Source of the DNA: Hoeflea marina
GTDB taxonomy: Bacteria; Pseudomonadota; Alphaproteobacteria; Rhizobiales; Rhizobiaceae
DNA: 64,000 bases
Direction of reading: 5' to 3'
Assembly: GCF_003182275.1 (NCBI RefSeq)
Contig: NZ_QGTR01000002.1
Location: 1 to 64,000, forward strand
Notes under the pieces: model-generated
The model's database searches: none
Seen by the model: only the letters and a program-made list of their open reading frames with translations
What the model was told of the DNA's origin: nothing
Translations under genes and position numbers: made by a program
In this document: positions 21,221-29,830 of the stretch, in pieces
Position numbering within the stretch: position 1 is the stretch's first letter
How the letters are laid out: each line of letters starts with the position of its first letter

Positions 21221-21303
21221 CCAGCGCCGGACCGGCGAGCCGCCCGACGCGAGCGCGCGTCAGCGGCGCCAGCCCGTCCGGCACGGCCGGACCCAGCCGC
21301 CTG

Positions 21304-21349
21304 CCGTGGCAAGCGGCCGGGAACCGATGCTCCGGTTGCCCTGCCACGG
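21304..21349 (+). promoter_or_regulatory. Two-part hairpin in the exporter leader
   Basis: Outer arms CCGTGGCA (21304-21311) and TGCCACGG (21342-21349) pair exactly. Inside them AACCG and CGGTT form a second stem. No T-run follows, so it is not a standard terminator. It lies between the leader ORF and the exporter. Confidence 0.45.
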
Positions 21350-21452
21350 ACGCTGCAGGCGGTGCCTGCCCCGCAGACCTTCCAGACAGAAACGGCCGCC
21401 GGACCGCGAGGCCCGGACTGCCCGACCCTCGAATTCAGTCGCGAGAATTGCC

Positions 21453-22655
21453 ATGACACCTGGTTTCCTGCGTTCGGCCGTCATTCTGGGACTTCTGTCC
21501 TGTGTCGGCCCCTTCGCCATCGACATGTATCTGCCGGCGCTGCCCAAGGTGGCCACCGAACTCGACGGCACCATCGCCGCCGCGCAGATGACGATCACCT
21601 CCTATTTCATCGCCTTCGGCGTGGTGCAGATCTTCTACGGCCCGCTGTCGGACATGTATGGCCGCAAGCCGCCGCTGCTCGTCGGGCTCGTGCTGTTCAT
21701 CATCGGCTCGCTCGGCTGCGCCTTCGCCCCCGACGTGAGCTGGCTCATCGCCGCCCGCTTCCTTCAGGGACTGGGCGGCGCGGCAGTGATGGTGATCCCG
21801 CGCGCCATCATCCGCGACATGCACACCGGCACCCAGGCGACGCGCCTGATGGCGCTGGTGATGCTGGTCATTTCGGTCTCGCCGATGCTGGCGCCGCTGG
21901 CCGGTTCCGGCCTGATCGCCATCAGCGACTGGCGGCTGATCTTCCTCGTGCTGGCTTTCGTCGCGGTGCTGTCGATCCTGATGACGCTGTTCCTGCAGCC
22001 CGAGACGCTGGCTCCGGAACACCGGGTGCCGGTGAGCCTCAAGGCCATCGGGCGCGGCGCGAAAACCCTGTTCACCGATCCGGTGTTCATGGGCCTGACC
22101 TTTGTCGGCGGTTTCGGCATGGCGAGCTTCTTCGTCTTCCTCGCCAGCGCCTCCTTCGTCTACACCGGCTTCTACGGGCTCACCCCGGTGGGCTTCAGCC
22201 TCGCCTTCGCCATCAATGCGCTGGGCTTCTTCGCCGCCTCGCAGTTCGCCGCCGGCCTCGGCGAGCGCTTCGGGCTCATCCCGATGCTGACCTGGGCGGT
22301 GAGCGGCTTTCTCGGCGCCACGCTGATGCTGCTGGCGCTGGTGCTGGCCGGCTTCGACCAGCTCGGCGTGGTGATCCTGATGCTGATCCTCGCCAATGCC
22401 TGCCTCGGCCTCGTCATCCCCACCACCATGGTGATGGCGCTCGACGATCACGGCGACATCGCCGGCCTGGCCTCCTCGCTCGGCGGCATGCTGCAGATGT
22501 TTTCGGGCGGCCTGATGGTGGCGCTGGTGGGACCGTTCTTTGACGGCACGCCGGTGCCGATGGTGGCGGCCATCGCCATCTGCGCGGTGATCGCCTTCAT
22601 TCTGATGCGGCTCACCATCTCCGCCCGGCTGCGCACGCCGGTGCTGCCTGTCTGA
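21453..22655 (+). CDS. Bcr/CflA-type multidrug efflux MFS transporter
   Basis: Inner-membrane drug:proton antiporter of 400 aa with twelve predicted helices. The DHA1 signatures are GPFAIDMYLPALPKVATEL in helix 1 (residues ~15-33), the loop motif GPLSDMYGRKP after helix 2, and the helix-5-type motif SPMLAPLAGSGLI. The ATG at 21453 is chosen because it begins directly at helix 1; the open frame upstream is non-conserved leader. The substrate cannot be predicted; bicyclomycin, sulfonamides or chloramphenicol are family examples. Confidence 0.88.
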   Translation: MTPGFLRSAVILGLLSCVGPFAIDMYLPALPKVATELDGTIAAAQMTITSYFIAFGVVQIFYGPLSDMYGRKPPLLVGLVLFIIGSLGCAFAPDVSWLIAARFLQGLGGAAVMVIPRAIIRDMHTGTQATRLMALVMLVISVSPMLAPLAGSGLIAISDWRLIFLVLAFVAVLSILMTLFLQPETLAPEHRVPVSLKAIGRGAKTLFTDPVFMGLTFVGGFGMASFFVFLASASFVYTGFYGLTPVGFSLAFAINALGFFAASQFAAGLGERFGLIPMLTWAVSGFLGATLMLLALVLAGFDQLGVVILMLILANACLGLVIPTTMVMALDDHGDIAGLASSLGGMLQMFSGGLMVALVGPFFDGTPVPMVAAIAICAVIAFILMRLTISARLRTPVLPV

Positions 22656-22694
22656 GGCCGCGGCCCTTGCACTGCTGCTTCAACTGAGCAACGA

Positions 22695-22727
22695 CAATCC
22701 CCGCCGCGGTGGCCGCGGCGGGGATTG
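22695..22727. terminator. Hairpin between convergent exporter and 79-aa gene
   Basis: A perfect 15-bp stem (CAATCCCCGCCGCGG with CCGCGGCGGGGATTG) and a 3-nt loop. It lacks T-runs on both strands, so termination may be partial or Rho-assisted, but its position between convergent genes supports a bidirectional role. Confidence 0.6.
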
Positions 22728-22762
22728 CATCTGCCGGAAGCGGATCGAAGGCGGCCTGCGCC

Positions 22763-23002
22763 TCAGCCGCGGCCCTGGGTGACGATGACCGGAATCAGCA
22801 GGTCGCCCCAGTTTCCCTCGCCGGCGTGATGCCGGGCGGAGCGAACCAATTCCACCGACACGCCTGCATCCACGGCCTTCATGACGGAGTGGTTGAGGCG
22901 ATGCAGGTCATTGGCCACCATGCGGATGGCGGCCTGCTGGTCTGCTGACATGGCCGATGACTGCTCCTCGGCCCGTTCCTTCACGCGTGTCTGCGGTGCC
23001 AT
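22763..23002 (-). CDS. Conserved-looking small hypothetical protein
   Basis: A 79-aa soluble protein beginning MAPQTRVKERAEEQSSAMSA, largely helical with a charged N-terminal third and an IPVIVTQGRG tail. The ATG at 23002 follows AAGGAG at ideal spacing. It lies 104 bp downstream of aceA on the same strand, so read-through from aceA is possible. I do not recognise a domain. The strong ribosome site and codon pattern make it a real gene. Confidence 0.75.
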   Translation of the reverse strand: MAPQTRVKERAEEQSSAMSADQQAAIRMVANDLHRLNHSVMKAVDAGVSVELVRSARHHAGEGNWGDLLIPVIVTQGRG

Positions 23003-23068
23003 GGGAATTCTCCTTGTGGTTGGCGTTGCAGGTGACGACTCCCTGACATTCTCGGGCGCCGCCTTGGG

Positions 23069-23100
23069 GACCGGGGGGCATTGGGCCTGTCCCCCCGGTC
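23069..23100 (-). promoter_or_regulatory. Stem-loop between aceA and the 79-aa gene
   Basis: Arms GACCGGGGGG (23069-23078) and CCCCCCGGTC (23091-23100) pair perfectly around a 12-nt loop. No T-run follows. It lies 7 nt past the aceA stop and may end or stabilise the aceA message. Confidence 0.55.
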
Positions 23101-23106
23101 GTATCT

Positions 23107-24396
<1,290 letters not shown>

Positions 24397-24470
24397 GACG
24401 TAAACTCCGCTGTCAAATCCTGTTGTTTCCCGAACCGCGCTTGGGAACGCTCGCTTCGGGTCGATGACGA

Positions 24471-24479
24471 AGATTTACA
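24471..24479 (-). promoter_or_regulatory. 9-bp regulatory half-site on the aceA side
   Basis: AGATTTACA is the exact inverse of TGTAAATCT at 24572-24580 on the other side of this divergent intergenic region. A shared regulator, probably the ScfR/RamB-type protein encoded next door, could bind both. Confidence 0.5.
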
Positions 24480-24548
24480 TTGCACTGCAGAAAGAGCCGA
24501 GAAAATTCAGCAAAAACGGCCGGATATTGAAGTCACGTTGTCTTGCGT

Positions 24549-24586
24549 TTGACAAAAGCCGGCTGTAAAACTGTAAATCTTGTAAA
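24549..24586 (+). promoter_or_regulatory. Promoter and triple TGTAAA repeat upstream of scfR
   Basis: TTGACA (24549-24554), 17-nt spacer, then TGTAAA (24572-24577) as a -10. TGTAAA occurs three times in phase-like spacing (24564, 24572 and 24581), overlapping the -10. The middle copy belongs to the 9-mer inverted with the aceA side. This suggests autoregulation by a protein binding tandem sites. Confidence 0.55.
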
Positions 24587-24635
24587 GAAATGGGGCGCGG
24601 CGGTCATCGCCGATTTGTCAAAGGGGTGACACGAT

Positions 24636-26072
24636 ATGGCGGAGCAGAAGATTTTCGCCGGACCGCGCATCCGCCGCATCCGCAACGCCAAGGAGCTGAC
24701 CCAGACCGCCATGGCCGAGGCGCTGGGCATCTCGCCGTCCTATCTCAACCTGATCGAGCGCAACCAGCGGCCGCTGACCGTGCAGCTGCTGCTCAAGCTG
24801 TCCTCGGTGTTCAGGATCGAGATCGACGAGCTGCAGGGAGAAACCGGCGCCACTCTCGCCTCGCTCAAGGAGGTGTTCGCCGACCCGCTGCTCTCGGGGG
24901 AACTGCCCGGCGACCAGGAGGTGATCGAGATCGCCGACGGGGCTCCCAACGCCTCCGCCGCCATCATCAAGCTCTACCGCGCCTATCGCGAGCAGGCGGG
25001 CCGGCTTTCCGATCTCTCCGCCATGCTGGCCAGCGAGGGCCACAGTCCGGCGCTGGCGGGTGCCCGCCTGCCCATCGACGAGGTCCGCGAAGCCATGGAC
25101 GGCCGCGGCAATCACTATCCGGCGCTCGAGGAGGAGGCCGAAGCCTTCCACGCCCTGCTCAAGCCCGGCGACGACCTGATGGGGTCGCTCAAGGCCTGGC
25201 TGAAGACCGAGCATGGCATTGTCGTGCGCGCATTGCCGGTGGCGACCATGCCGAACTGGCGCCGCCGCTATGACCGCCATTCCCAGCGCCTCTTTCTCTC
25301 CGAGCGGCTGTCCCCCTTCGACCAGTTGCGCGAGGTGGCGATGGAAGCGGCGCAGATCCGCATGAGCGTCGCCATCGCCGCCGGGGTCAACGATCTCAGG
25401 CTGACCAGCGACGAGGCCCGCCGCATTGCCCGTTTCGAGATGGCGCGTTACGCCGCGCACGCCTTGATGATGCCCTACCAGGCCTATCTCGCCGCCGCCC
25501 AGCGCGCCCGCTACGACATCGACGTGCTGCGCTCGCGCTTCGGCGTCTCCTTCGAGCAGGCGGCCAACCGGCTGACGACGCTGGCGCGGCCCGGTGCGCC
25601 GGGCGTGCCCTTCTTCATGCTGGAGGTGGACGTGGCCGGCCACCATTTTCGCCGCGCCGGCGCCCAGGGCTTTCCGCAGCAGCGCTTCGGCGGCCTGTGC
25701 CCCAAGCTGTCGATCCATGCCGCGTTCGGGCAGCCGGGACAGATCCTGGTCGAGGCGGTGCAGATGCCGGGCGGCGCCGAGTTCCTCACGCTTTCGCGCA
25801 CGCTCGAGGGCCCGCAGGGCGCCTATTCCGAGCGGCCGCGCCGCACCGCCATCCTCATCGGCTGCGACATCGGCTTCGCCGACGACACGGTGTATGGCGA
25901 GGCGCTGCCGATGACCGCAGGGCGGCCGCCGCAGCGCTCCGTCATCGCCGTCGGCCCCGCCTGCCGCCTCTGCGAGCGCTCCGGCTGCCTCGCCCGCGCC
26001 GAGCCGCCGATCACCCGGCCGCTCGGGCTCGATGAAATGGTCACCGGCCTGTCGGCATTTGATTTCCAGTAA
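24636..26072 (+). CDS. XRE-family acyl-metabolism regulator (ScfR/RamB type)
   Basis: Cytoplasmic DNA-binding regulator of 478 aa. An XRE helix-turn-helix fills residues ~8-70 (RIRRIRNAKELTQTAMAEAL, then GISPSYLNLIERNQRPLT). An IrrE/ImmA-like (DUF955) domain is near 180-300 (HSQRLFLSERLSPFDQLRE and MARYAAHALMMPY). The C-terminal DUF2083 part has CRLCERSGCLARAEPPI. In actinobacteria the related RamB and in alphaproteobacteria ScfR-type proteins control glyoxylate or short-chain acyl metabolism, so control of the divergent aceA is expected. Its last 39 residues are encoded again at 27162-27281. Confidence 0.87.
   Translation: MAEQKIFAGPRIRRIRNAKELTQTAMAEALGISPSYLNLIERNQRPLTVQLLLKLSSVFRIEIDELQGETGATLASLKEVFADPLLSGELPGDQEVIEIADGAPNASAAIIKLYRAYREQAGRLSDLSAMLASEGHSPALAGARLPIDEVREAMDGRGNHYPALEEEAEAFHALLKPGDDLMGSLKAWLKTEHGIVVRALPVATMPNWRRRYDRHSQRLFLSERLSPFDQLREVAMEAAQIRMSVAIAAGVNDLRLTSDEARRIARFEMARYAAHALMMPYQAYLAAAQRARYDIDVLRSRFGVSFEQAANRLTTLARPGAPGVPFFMLEVDVAGHHFRRAGAQGFPQQRFGGLCPKLSIHAAFGQPGQILVEAVQMPGGAEFLTLSRTLEGPQGAYSERPRRTAILIGCDIGFADDTVYGEALPMTAGRPPQRSVIAVGPACRLCERSGCLARAEPPITRPLGLDEMVTGLSAFDFQ
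25952..26072 (+). repeat. Copy 1 of 121-bp direct repeat (3' end of scfR)
   Basis: This stretch repeats at 27161-27281, 1209 bp further on. The two copies encode the same 39 residues but differ at 13 sense-codon positions, all silent third bases, plus TAA versus TGA stops. Similarity begins abruptly at 25952 and ends at the stop codon. Confidence 0.93.
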
Positions 26073-26087
26073 CGCAGGGTACCGGCT

Positions 26088-26663
26088 TCAACCGCCACCG
26101 AGTATCCGCTGCGCACCTTCGTGTAACAGCACCGGCAGAAGCTCGGGGCCTTCCAGATATCCAATCTCGAGCAATCCGTCAGAGAGGGCGACAAGCAGGC
26201 TTGCGGCAATCGAAGGGCGAGCTATCCCCGCACTGCTTGCCAGATCCCGAATGCGTCCATGATACCAGCGACGACGGGCCGCGATGGCCTGTCGCACTGG
26301 ACTGCCGGGGTCGGCATATTCGGCGGCGGCGTTCAGAAACGGGCAGCCGCGGAAATTCTCCGTCGCCGCCGCGTCCACTATCCGCTCCAGCATCGATATG
26401 ATCAGCTCCCGCGGCGGTTTGTCCGGAAGCTGCGCGACTGCCGCACGCCCGATCTTGTCCTGCTCCTCGATGTAGGTCTTCACCAGATCGTCCTTGGACG
26501 GAAAGTGATTGTAGAAGGTCGCTTTGGCCACCCCGGACTCGGCGATAATCCGGTCGACGCCGATCGAATGGATGCCATTCAAGTAGAACAGGCGGGTTGC
26601 AGTTTCGATCAGCCGCTGCCGGGGAGGGCTTGCAGGTAAGGTTTTTGCACTCTGGTTCTTCAT
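26088..26663 (-). CDS. TetR/AcrR-family transcriptional regulator
   Basis: Cytoplasmic repressor of 191 aa. The TetR helix-turn-helix is near residues 16-62 (LFYLNGIHSIGVDRIIAESG then VAKATFYNHFPSKDDLV), followed by a helical ligand domain with a FRGCPFLNAAAEYADP stretch typical of TetR_C proteins. It is divergent from a SnoaL-like gene with two dyads between them, and convergent with scfR. Base composition looks lower in GC than its neighbours. The pair sits within a direct repeat and probably arrived by transfer. Confidence 0.88.
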   Translation of the reverse strand: MKNQSAKTLPASPPRQRLIETATRLFYLNGIHSIGVDRIIAESGVAKATFYNHFPSKDDLVKTYIEEQDKIGRAAVAQLPDKPPRELIISMLERIVDAAATENFRGCPFLNAAAEYADPGSPVRQAIAARRRWYHGRIRDLASSAGIARPSIAASLLVALSDGLLEIGYLEGPELLPVLLHEGAQRILGGG

Positions 26664-26677
26664 CGCTTGACACTAGC

Positions 26678-26722
26678 AGACAGATTAGTCTACTTCAACA
26701 GCCATACAGACAGGTCTGTATG
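26678..26722. promoter_or_regulatory. TetR-type operator dyads between tetR and the SnoaL-like gene
   Basis: CATACAGAC (26703-26711) and GTCTGTATG (26714-26722) form a 9-bp-arm palindrome with a 2-bp centre. A related sequence, CAGACAGATTAGTCTA, lies at about 26677-26692. The downstream dyad ends 16 bp before the ATG at 26738, so the TetR protein probably represses both directions. Confidence 0.65.
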
Positions 26723-26737
26723 AAGAGGGAGTTGAAC

Positions 26738-27127
26738 ATGAAGCACTTGACTACCGACGAAGTGATGAAGCTTTTCAATCAGGCGTTTCTGGAGCACCGG
26801 CCATCGCTGCTGGCGGATTTGGTCGCCCCCGACTGCGTCATGGAATCAATCCAGCCGGCGCCGAACGGCACCCGATACGAAGGCGGTAAGGTGTGTGCCG
26901 CGTTCTGGGAGGAACTCGCGGCTGACCGCCTTTCGCAATTCGAGTTGGAGGACACTGTCGTCACGAATGACCGGGCGGTTATTCGCTGGCGGTTCAACTT
27001 TGGAGACGGCCAATCGGTGCGAGGCGTCAATCTGATGCAGGTGCGCAATGGTCAGATCGTGGAGGCGCTTGGCTATTCCAAGTCTCCCGGACAGTCCGCT
27101 CCTCTGCCGGAGACGACCGGAAATTAG
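26738..27127 (+). CDS. SnoaL-like (NTF2-fold) protein
   Basis: Predicted cytoplasmic protein of 129 aa with the cone-shaped NTF2/SnoaL fold (VMKLFNQAFLEHRPSLLADL, then APDCVMES and VRGVNLMQVRNGQIVEALGY). The ATG at 26738 follows AGGGAG at good spacing; an ATG 18 nt upstream overlaps the operator. It is divergent from a TetR gene that probably represses it. Family members are small-molecule isomerases, hydrolases or binding proteins, and the substrate cannot be inferred here. Confidence 0.8.
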   Translation: MKHLTTDEVMKLFNQAFLEHRPSLLADLVAPDCVMESIQPAPNGTRYEGGKVCAAFWEELAADRLSQFELEDTVVTNDRAVIRWRFNFGDGQSVRGVNLMQVRNGQIVEALGYSKSPGQSAPLPETTGN

Positions 27128-27160
27128 TGGCGTCGAAGCAGGCGGGGACGGTCCGGATGC

Positions 27161-27281
27161 CGGCCCCGCCTGCCGGCTGTGCGAGCGCTCCGGCTGCCTG
27201 GCCCGCGCCGAGCCGCCGATCACCCGGCCCCTGGGCCTCGACGAGATGGTGACCGGACTTTCGGCCTTCGATTTCCAGTGA
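27161..27281 (+). repeat. Copy 2 of 121-bp direct repeat
   Basis: Matches 25952-26072 at an offset of 1209 bp with identical translation and only silent differences. It marks the right end of the tetR-SnoaL insertion. Confidence 0.93.
27162..27281 (+). pseudogene. Orphan 3' fragment of an scfR-type gene
   Basis: Codes the last 39 residues (GPACRLCERSGCLARAEPPI through SAFDFQ) identically to ScfR, but has no promoter, start or upstream domain. It is left behind by, or delivered with, the event that placed tetR and the SnoaL-like gene after scfR. All differences from the intact gene are synonymous, so each copy evolved under selection in an intact gene before they were brought together. Confidence 0.85.
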
Positions 27282-27521
27282 ACGGCCCCGGATTGGCACC
27301 TTCCGGTGCGGCCGGCCTGCCACAGCCCGGAGCTGCAGGTGCGGTGCGGTATCCCGCGACCGGGCGCGGCCAGGAAATGGCCGACTTGCTCTTGTGCAAC
27401 GTGAGATTCGTCTTAAGGTTACCCATCCGCCGCACCCGGCAGCAAGCCTGGGACGCGGACACTCTTCCCGGTGCGGCCCTGCGCGGCCCGGGTGACAGAT
27501 CAGAGAACGAGAGGAACAGGC

Positions 27522-28616
27522 ATGAACCTGAAGACCCGCCTTCTAACCGCCGCCGCCCTGCTGGCGGCCACGACCATGATGGCTTCCGCCCAGGAGCGAG
27601 TCGTCAATGTCTACAACTGGTCCGACTACATCGACGAGAGCATCCTCGAGGAGTTCACCAAGGAGACCGGCATCAAGGTGGTCTACGACGTCTATGATTC
27701 CAACGAGGTGCTGGAAACCAAGCTGCTGGCCGGCTCGACGGGCTACGATCTCGTGGTGCCGACGGGCACCTTCCTCGCCCGCCAGATCCAGGCCGGCGTG
27801 TATCAGAAGCTCGACAAGTCGAAACTGCCCAACCTGAGCAACATGGACCCGAAGATCAGCGAGCGGCTTGCCAAATACGATCCCGGCAACGAGCACGCCA
27901 TCAACTACATGTGGGGCACCACCGGCCTCGGCATCAATGTCGACATGGTCAAGGAGCGCCTCGGCGATCAGCCGCTCAACACCTGGGATATCGTCTTCAA
28001 GCCCGAGCTGATTTCCAAGCTCGCCGATTGCGGCGTCTACATGCTCGACACCTCCGAGGAGATCATTCCCGCCGCGCTCAACTATCTCGGTCTCGATCCC
28101 GATTCCAACAGCCCCGACGACATCGCCAAGGCCGAGGAGCTGCTGCAGACCATCCGCCCGAGCGTCAAGAAATTCCACTCCTCGGAATACATCAACGCGC
28201 TCGCCAACGGCGACATCTGCCTGGCCGTCGGCTGGTCGGGCGACATCCTGCAGGCGCGCGACCGGGCCGCGGAAGCCGATCAGGGCGTCAAGGTCGAATA
28301 TGTCATTCCGAAGGAAGGCGCGCTGATGTGGTTCGACAGCTTTGCCATTCCCGCCGATGCAAAGCATGTGGAAGAGGCACATGAGTTCCTCAACTACATG
28401 ATGAAGCCGGAGGTGGCGGCCAAGGCGTCGAACTATGTCTATTACGCCAACGGCAACCTCGCCTCGAAGGAATTCCTCAACGAGGATGTCATCGGCGATG
28501 CTGCGATCTATCCCGACGAGGCCACTTTCGGCCGCCTCTACTCCACGTCGCCGAAGGACCAGCGCACCCAGCGGGTGCTGACAAGAGCCTGGACGAAAAT
28601 CGTCACCGGCCAGTGA
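27522..28616 (+). CDS. potF: Putrescine ABC transporter substrate-binding protein
   Basis: Periplasmic polyamine receptor of 364 aa. A signal peptide (MNLKTRLLTAAALLAATTMMASA) is followed by the PotD/PotF family start VVNVYNWSDYIDESILEEFTKE; aspartates and aromatics in MWGTTGLGIN and VGWSGDILQARDRA line the binding cleft in the family. The ATG at 27522 follows GAGGAACAGG. First gene of potFGHI. It is followed by an attenuating terminator that would allow surplus receptor. Putrescine specificity is inferred from overall resemblance to PotF. Confidence 0.88.
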   Translation: MNLKTRLLTAAALLAATTMMASAQERVVNVYNWSDYIDESILEEFTKETGIKVVYDVYDSNEVLETKLLAGSTGYDLVVPTGTFLARQIQAGVYQKLDKSKLPNLSNMDPKISERLAKYDPGNEHAINYMWGTTGLGINVDMVKERLGDQPLNTWDIVFKPELISKLADCGVYMLDTSEEIIPAALNYLGLDPDSNSPDDIAKAEELLQTIRPSVKKFHSSEYINALANGDICLAVGWSGDILQARDRAAEADQGVKVEYVIPKEGALMWFDSFAIPADAKHVEEAHEFLNYMMKPEVAAKASNYVYYANGNLASKEFLNEDVIGDAAIYPDEATFGRLYSTSPKDQRTQRVLTRAWTKIVTGQ

Positions 28617-28626
28617 CCTGACACAG

Positions 28627-28654
28627 CCCCGGTCCCGCAAGGGGCCGGGGTTTT
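28627..28654 (+). terminator. Intercistronic terminator between potF and potG
   Basis: A 10-bp stem (CCCCGGTCCC / GGGGCCGGGG, one wobble) with a 4-nt GCAA loop followed by TTTT. It lies within the operon, so it probably works as a partial terminator that reduces expression of the permease genes relative to potF. Confidence 0.7.
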
Positions 28655-28687
28655 CATTTCCACTCCAAGCAGAACGGGCAGGTCCGC

Positions 28688-29830
28688 ATGAAATCCCTGG
28701 GCAGCATTCGCCGCAGCTTCGAACCCTGGAATGACCCCGACGCCAAGCCCTATATCCGCTTTGACGGCGTGACCAAGAAATTCGGCGATTTCGTCGCCGT
28801 CGATGACCTGACGCTGCACATCTACCACCGCGAGTTCTTCGCGCTGCTCGGCGGTTCGGGCTGCGGCAAGTCCACGCTGCTGCGCATGCTGGCGGGCTTC
28901 GAGAGCACCAGCGAGGGCTCGATCACCCTCGACGGCGAGAACATGGCCGGCATTCCGCCCTACCGGCGGCCGGTCAACATGATGTTCCAGTCCTACGCGC
29001 TGTTCCCGCACATGAGCGTGGAGAAGAACATCGCCTTCGGCCTCAAGCAGGACGGCATGGCCAGGTCCGAGATCGACGACCGCGTCCAGTCGATGCTGAA
29101 GCTCGTCAAGCTCGAGCAGTTCGGCAAGCGCAAGCCGCACCAGCTCTCCGGCGGCCAGCGCCAGCGCGTGGCCCTCGCCCGCTCCATCGCCAAGCGCCCC
29201 AAGGTGCTGCTGCTCGACGAGCCGCTCGGCGCGCTCGACAAGAAGCTGCGCGAGGAGACCCAGTTCGAGCTCATGGACCTGCAGCAGGACCTGGGCCTCA
29301 CCTTCGTCGTCGTCACCCATGACCAGGAGGAGGCGATGACCATGGCCGACCGGATCGCGGTCATGAACTACGGCCGCATCATCCAGATCGCCACGCCGGC
29401 GGAAATCTACGAGGCGCCCAATTCGCGCTTCGTCGCCGACTTCATCGGCGACGTCAACATCTTCGACGGCACCGTCGTCTCCGCCGACCCGACGGGGACC
29501 GAACTCGACATCGGCGGCGGCATCGCGCTGCGCTCGGACAACCAGACGAATGTGAAGGCCGGCGGAAAGGCGAGCCTGGTGATCCGCCCCGAAAAGATCC
29601 GCGTCTCGCGCGAAAAGCCCGCCGACACCGCCAACGCCATGTCCGGGGAAATGTGGGACATCGCCTATCTCGGCGACATGACCGTCTATCACATCAAGCT
29701 CGAGAGCGGCCAGATCGTCAAGGCGTCCTCGCTCAACGCCGTGCGCATCGTCGCCGACCCCTTCACCTACGACGACCGGATGTGGGTCAGCTTCGACACC
29801 GACGGCGGCGTCATCCTCGGGGAGGAATGA
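28688..29830 (+). CDS. potG: Putrescine ABC transporter ATPase
   Basis: Cytoplasmic nucleotide-binding subunit of 380 aa. Walker A GGSGCGKST is near residues 56-64, signature LSGGQRQRV near 154, Walker B VLLLDEPLGALD, H-loop VVVTHDQEEAMTM, and a C-terminal TOBE domain (from SLVIRPEKIRVS). The ~25-residue N-terminal extension before the first strand (EPWNDPDAKPYIRFD) is typical of PotG. It overlaps potH by four bases. Confidence 0.92.
   Translation: MKSLGSIRRSFEPWNDPDAKPYIRFDGVTKKFGDFVAVDDLTLHIYHREFFALLGGSGCGKSTLLRMLAGFESTSEGSITLDGENMAGIPPYRRPVNMMFQSYALFPHMSVEKNIAFGLKQDGMARSEIDDRVQSMLKLVKLEQFGKRKPHQLSGGQRQRVALARSIAKRPKVLLLDEPLGALDKKLREETQFELMDLQQDLGLTFVVVTHDQEEAMTMADRIAVMNYGRIIQIATPAEIYEAPNSRFVADFIGDVNIFDGTVVSADPTGTELDIGGGIALRSDNQTNVKAGGKASLVIRPEKIRVSREKPADTANAMSGEMWDIAYLGDMTVYHIKLESGQIVKASSLNAVRIVADPFTYDDRMWVSFDTDGGVILGEE

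Larger units (their letters stand above)
21060..21452 (+). promoter_or_regulatory. Long leader region of the drug-exporter gene
   Basis: About 390 bp with no full gene. It holds a nine-codon leader ORF (21194-21220) and a two-part RNA hairpin (21304-21349). CTATAT at 21151-21156 could be a -10 box, but its -35 partner is poor. Together these suggest a regulated 5' leader, possibly attenuation or ribosome-stalling control of the exporter. Confidence 0.35.

Noticed and set aside
26088-27127. tetR-SnoaL as an insertion sequence or integron cassette
   Set aside because: No transposase, no terminal inverted repeats and no attC-like fold; the flanking repeats are gene ends with silent divergence, which fits homologous recombination better.
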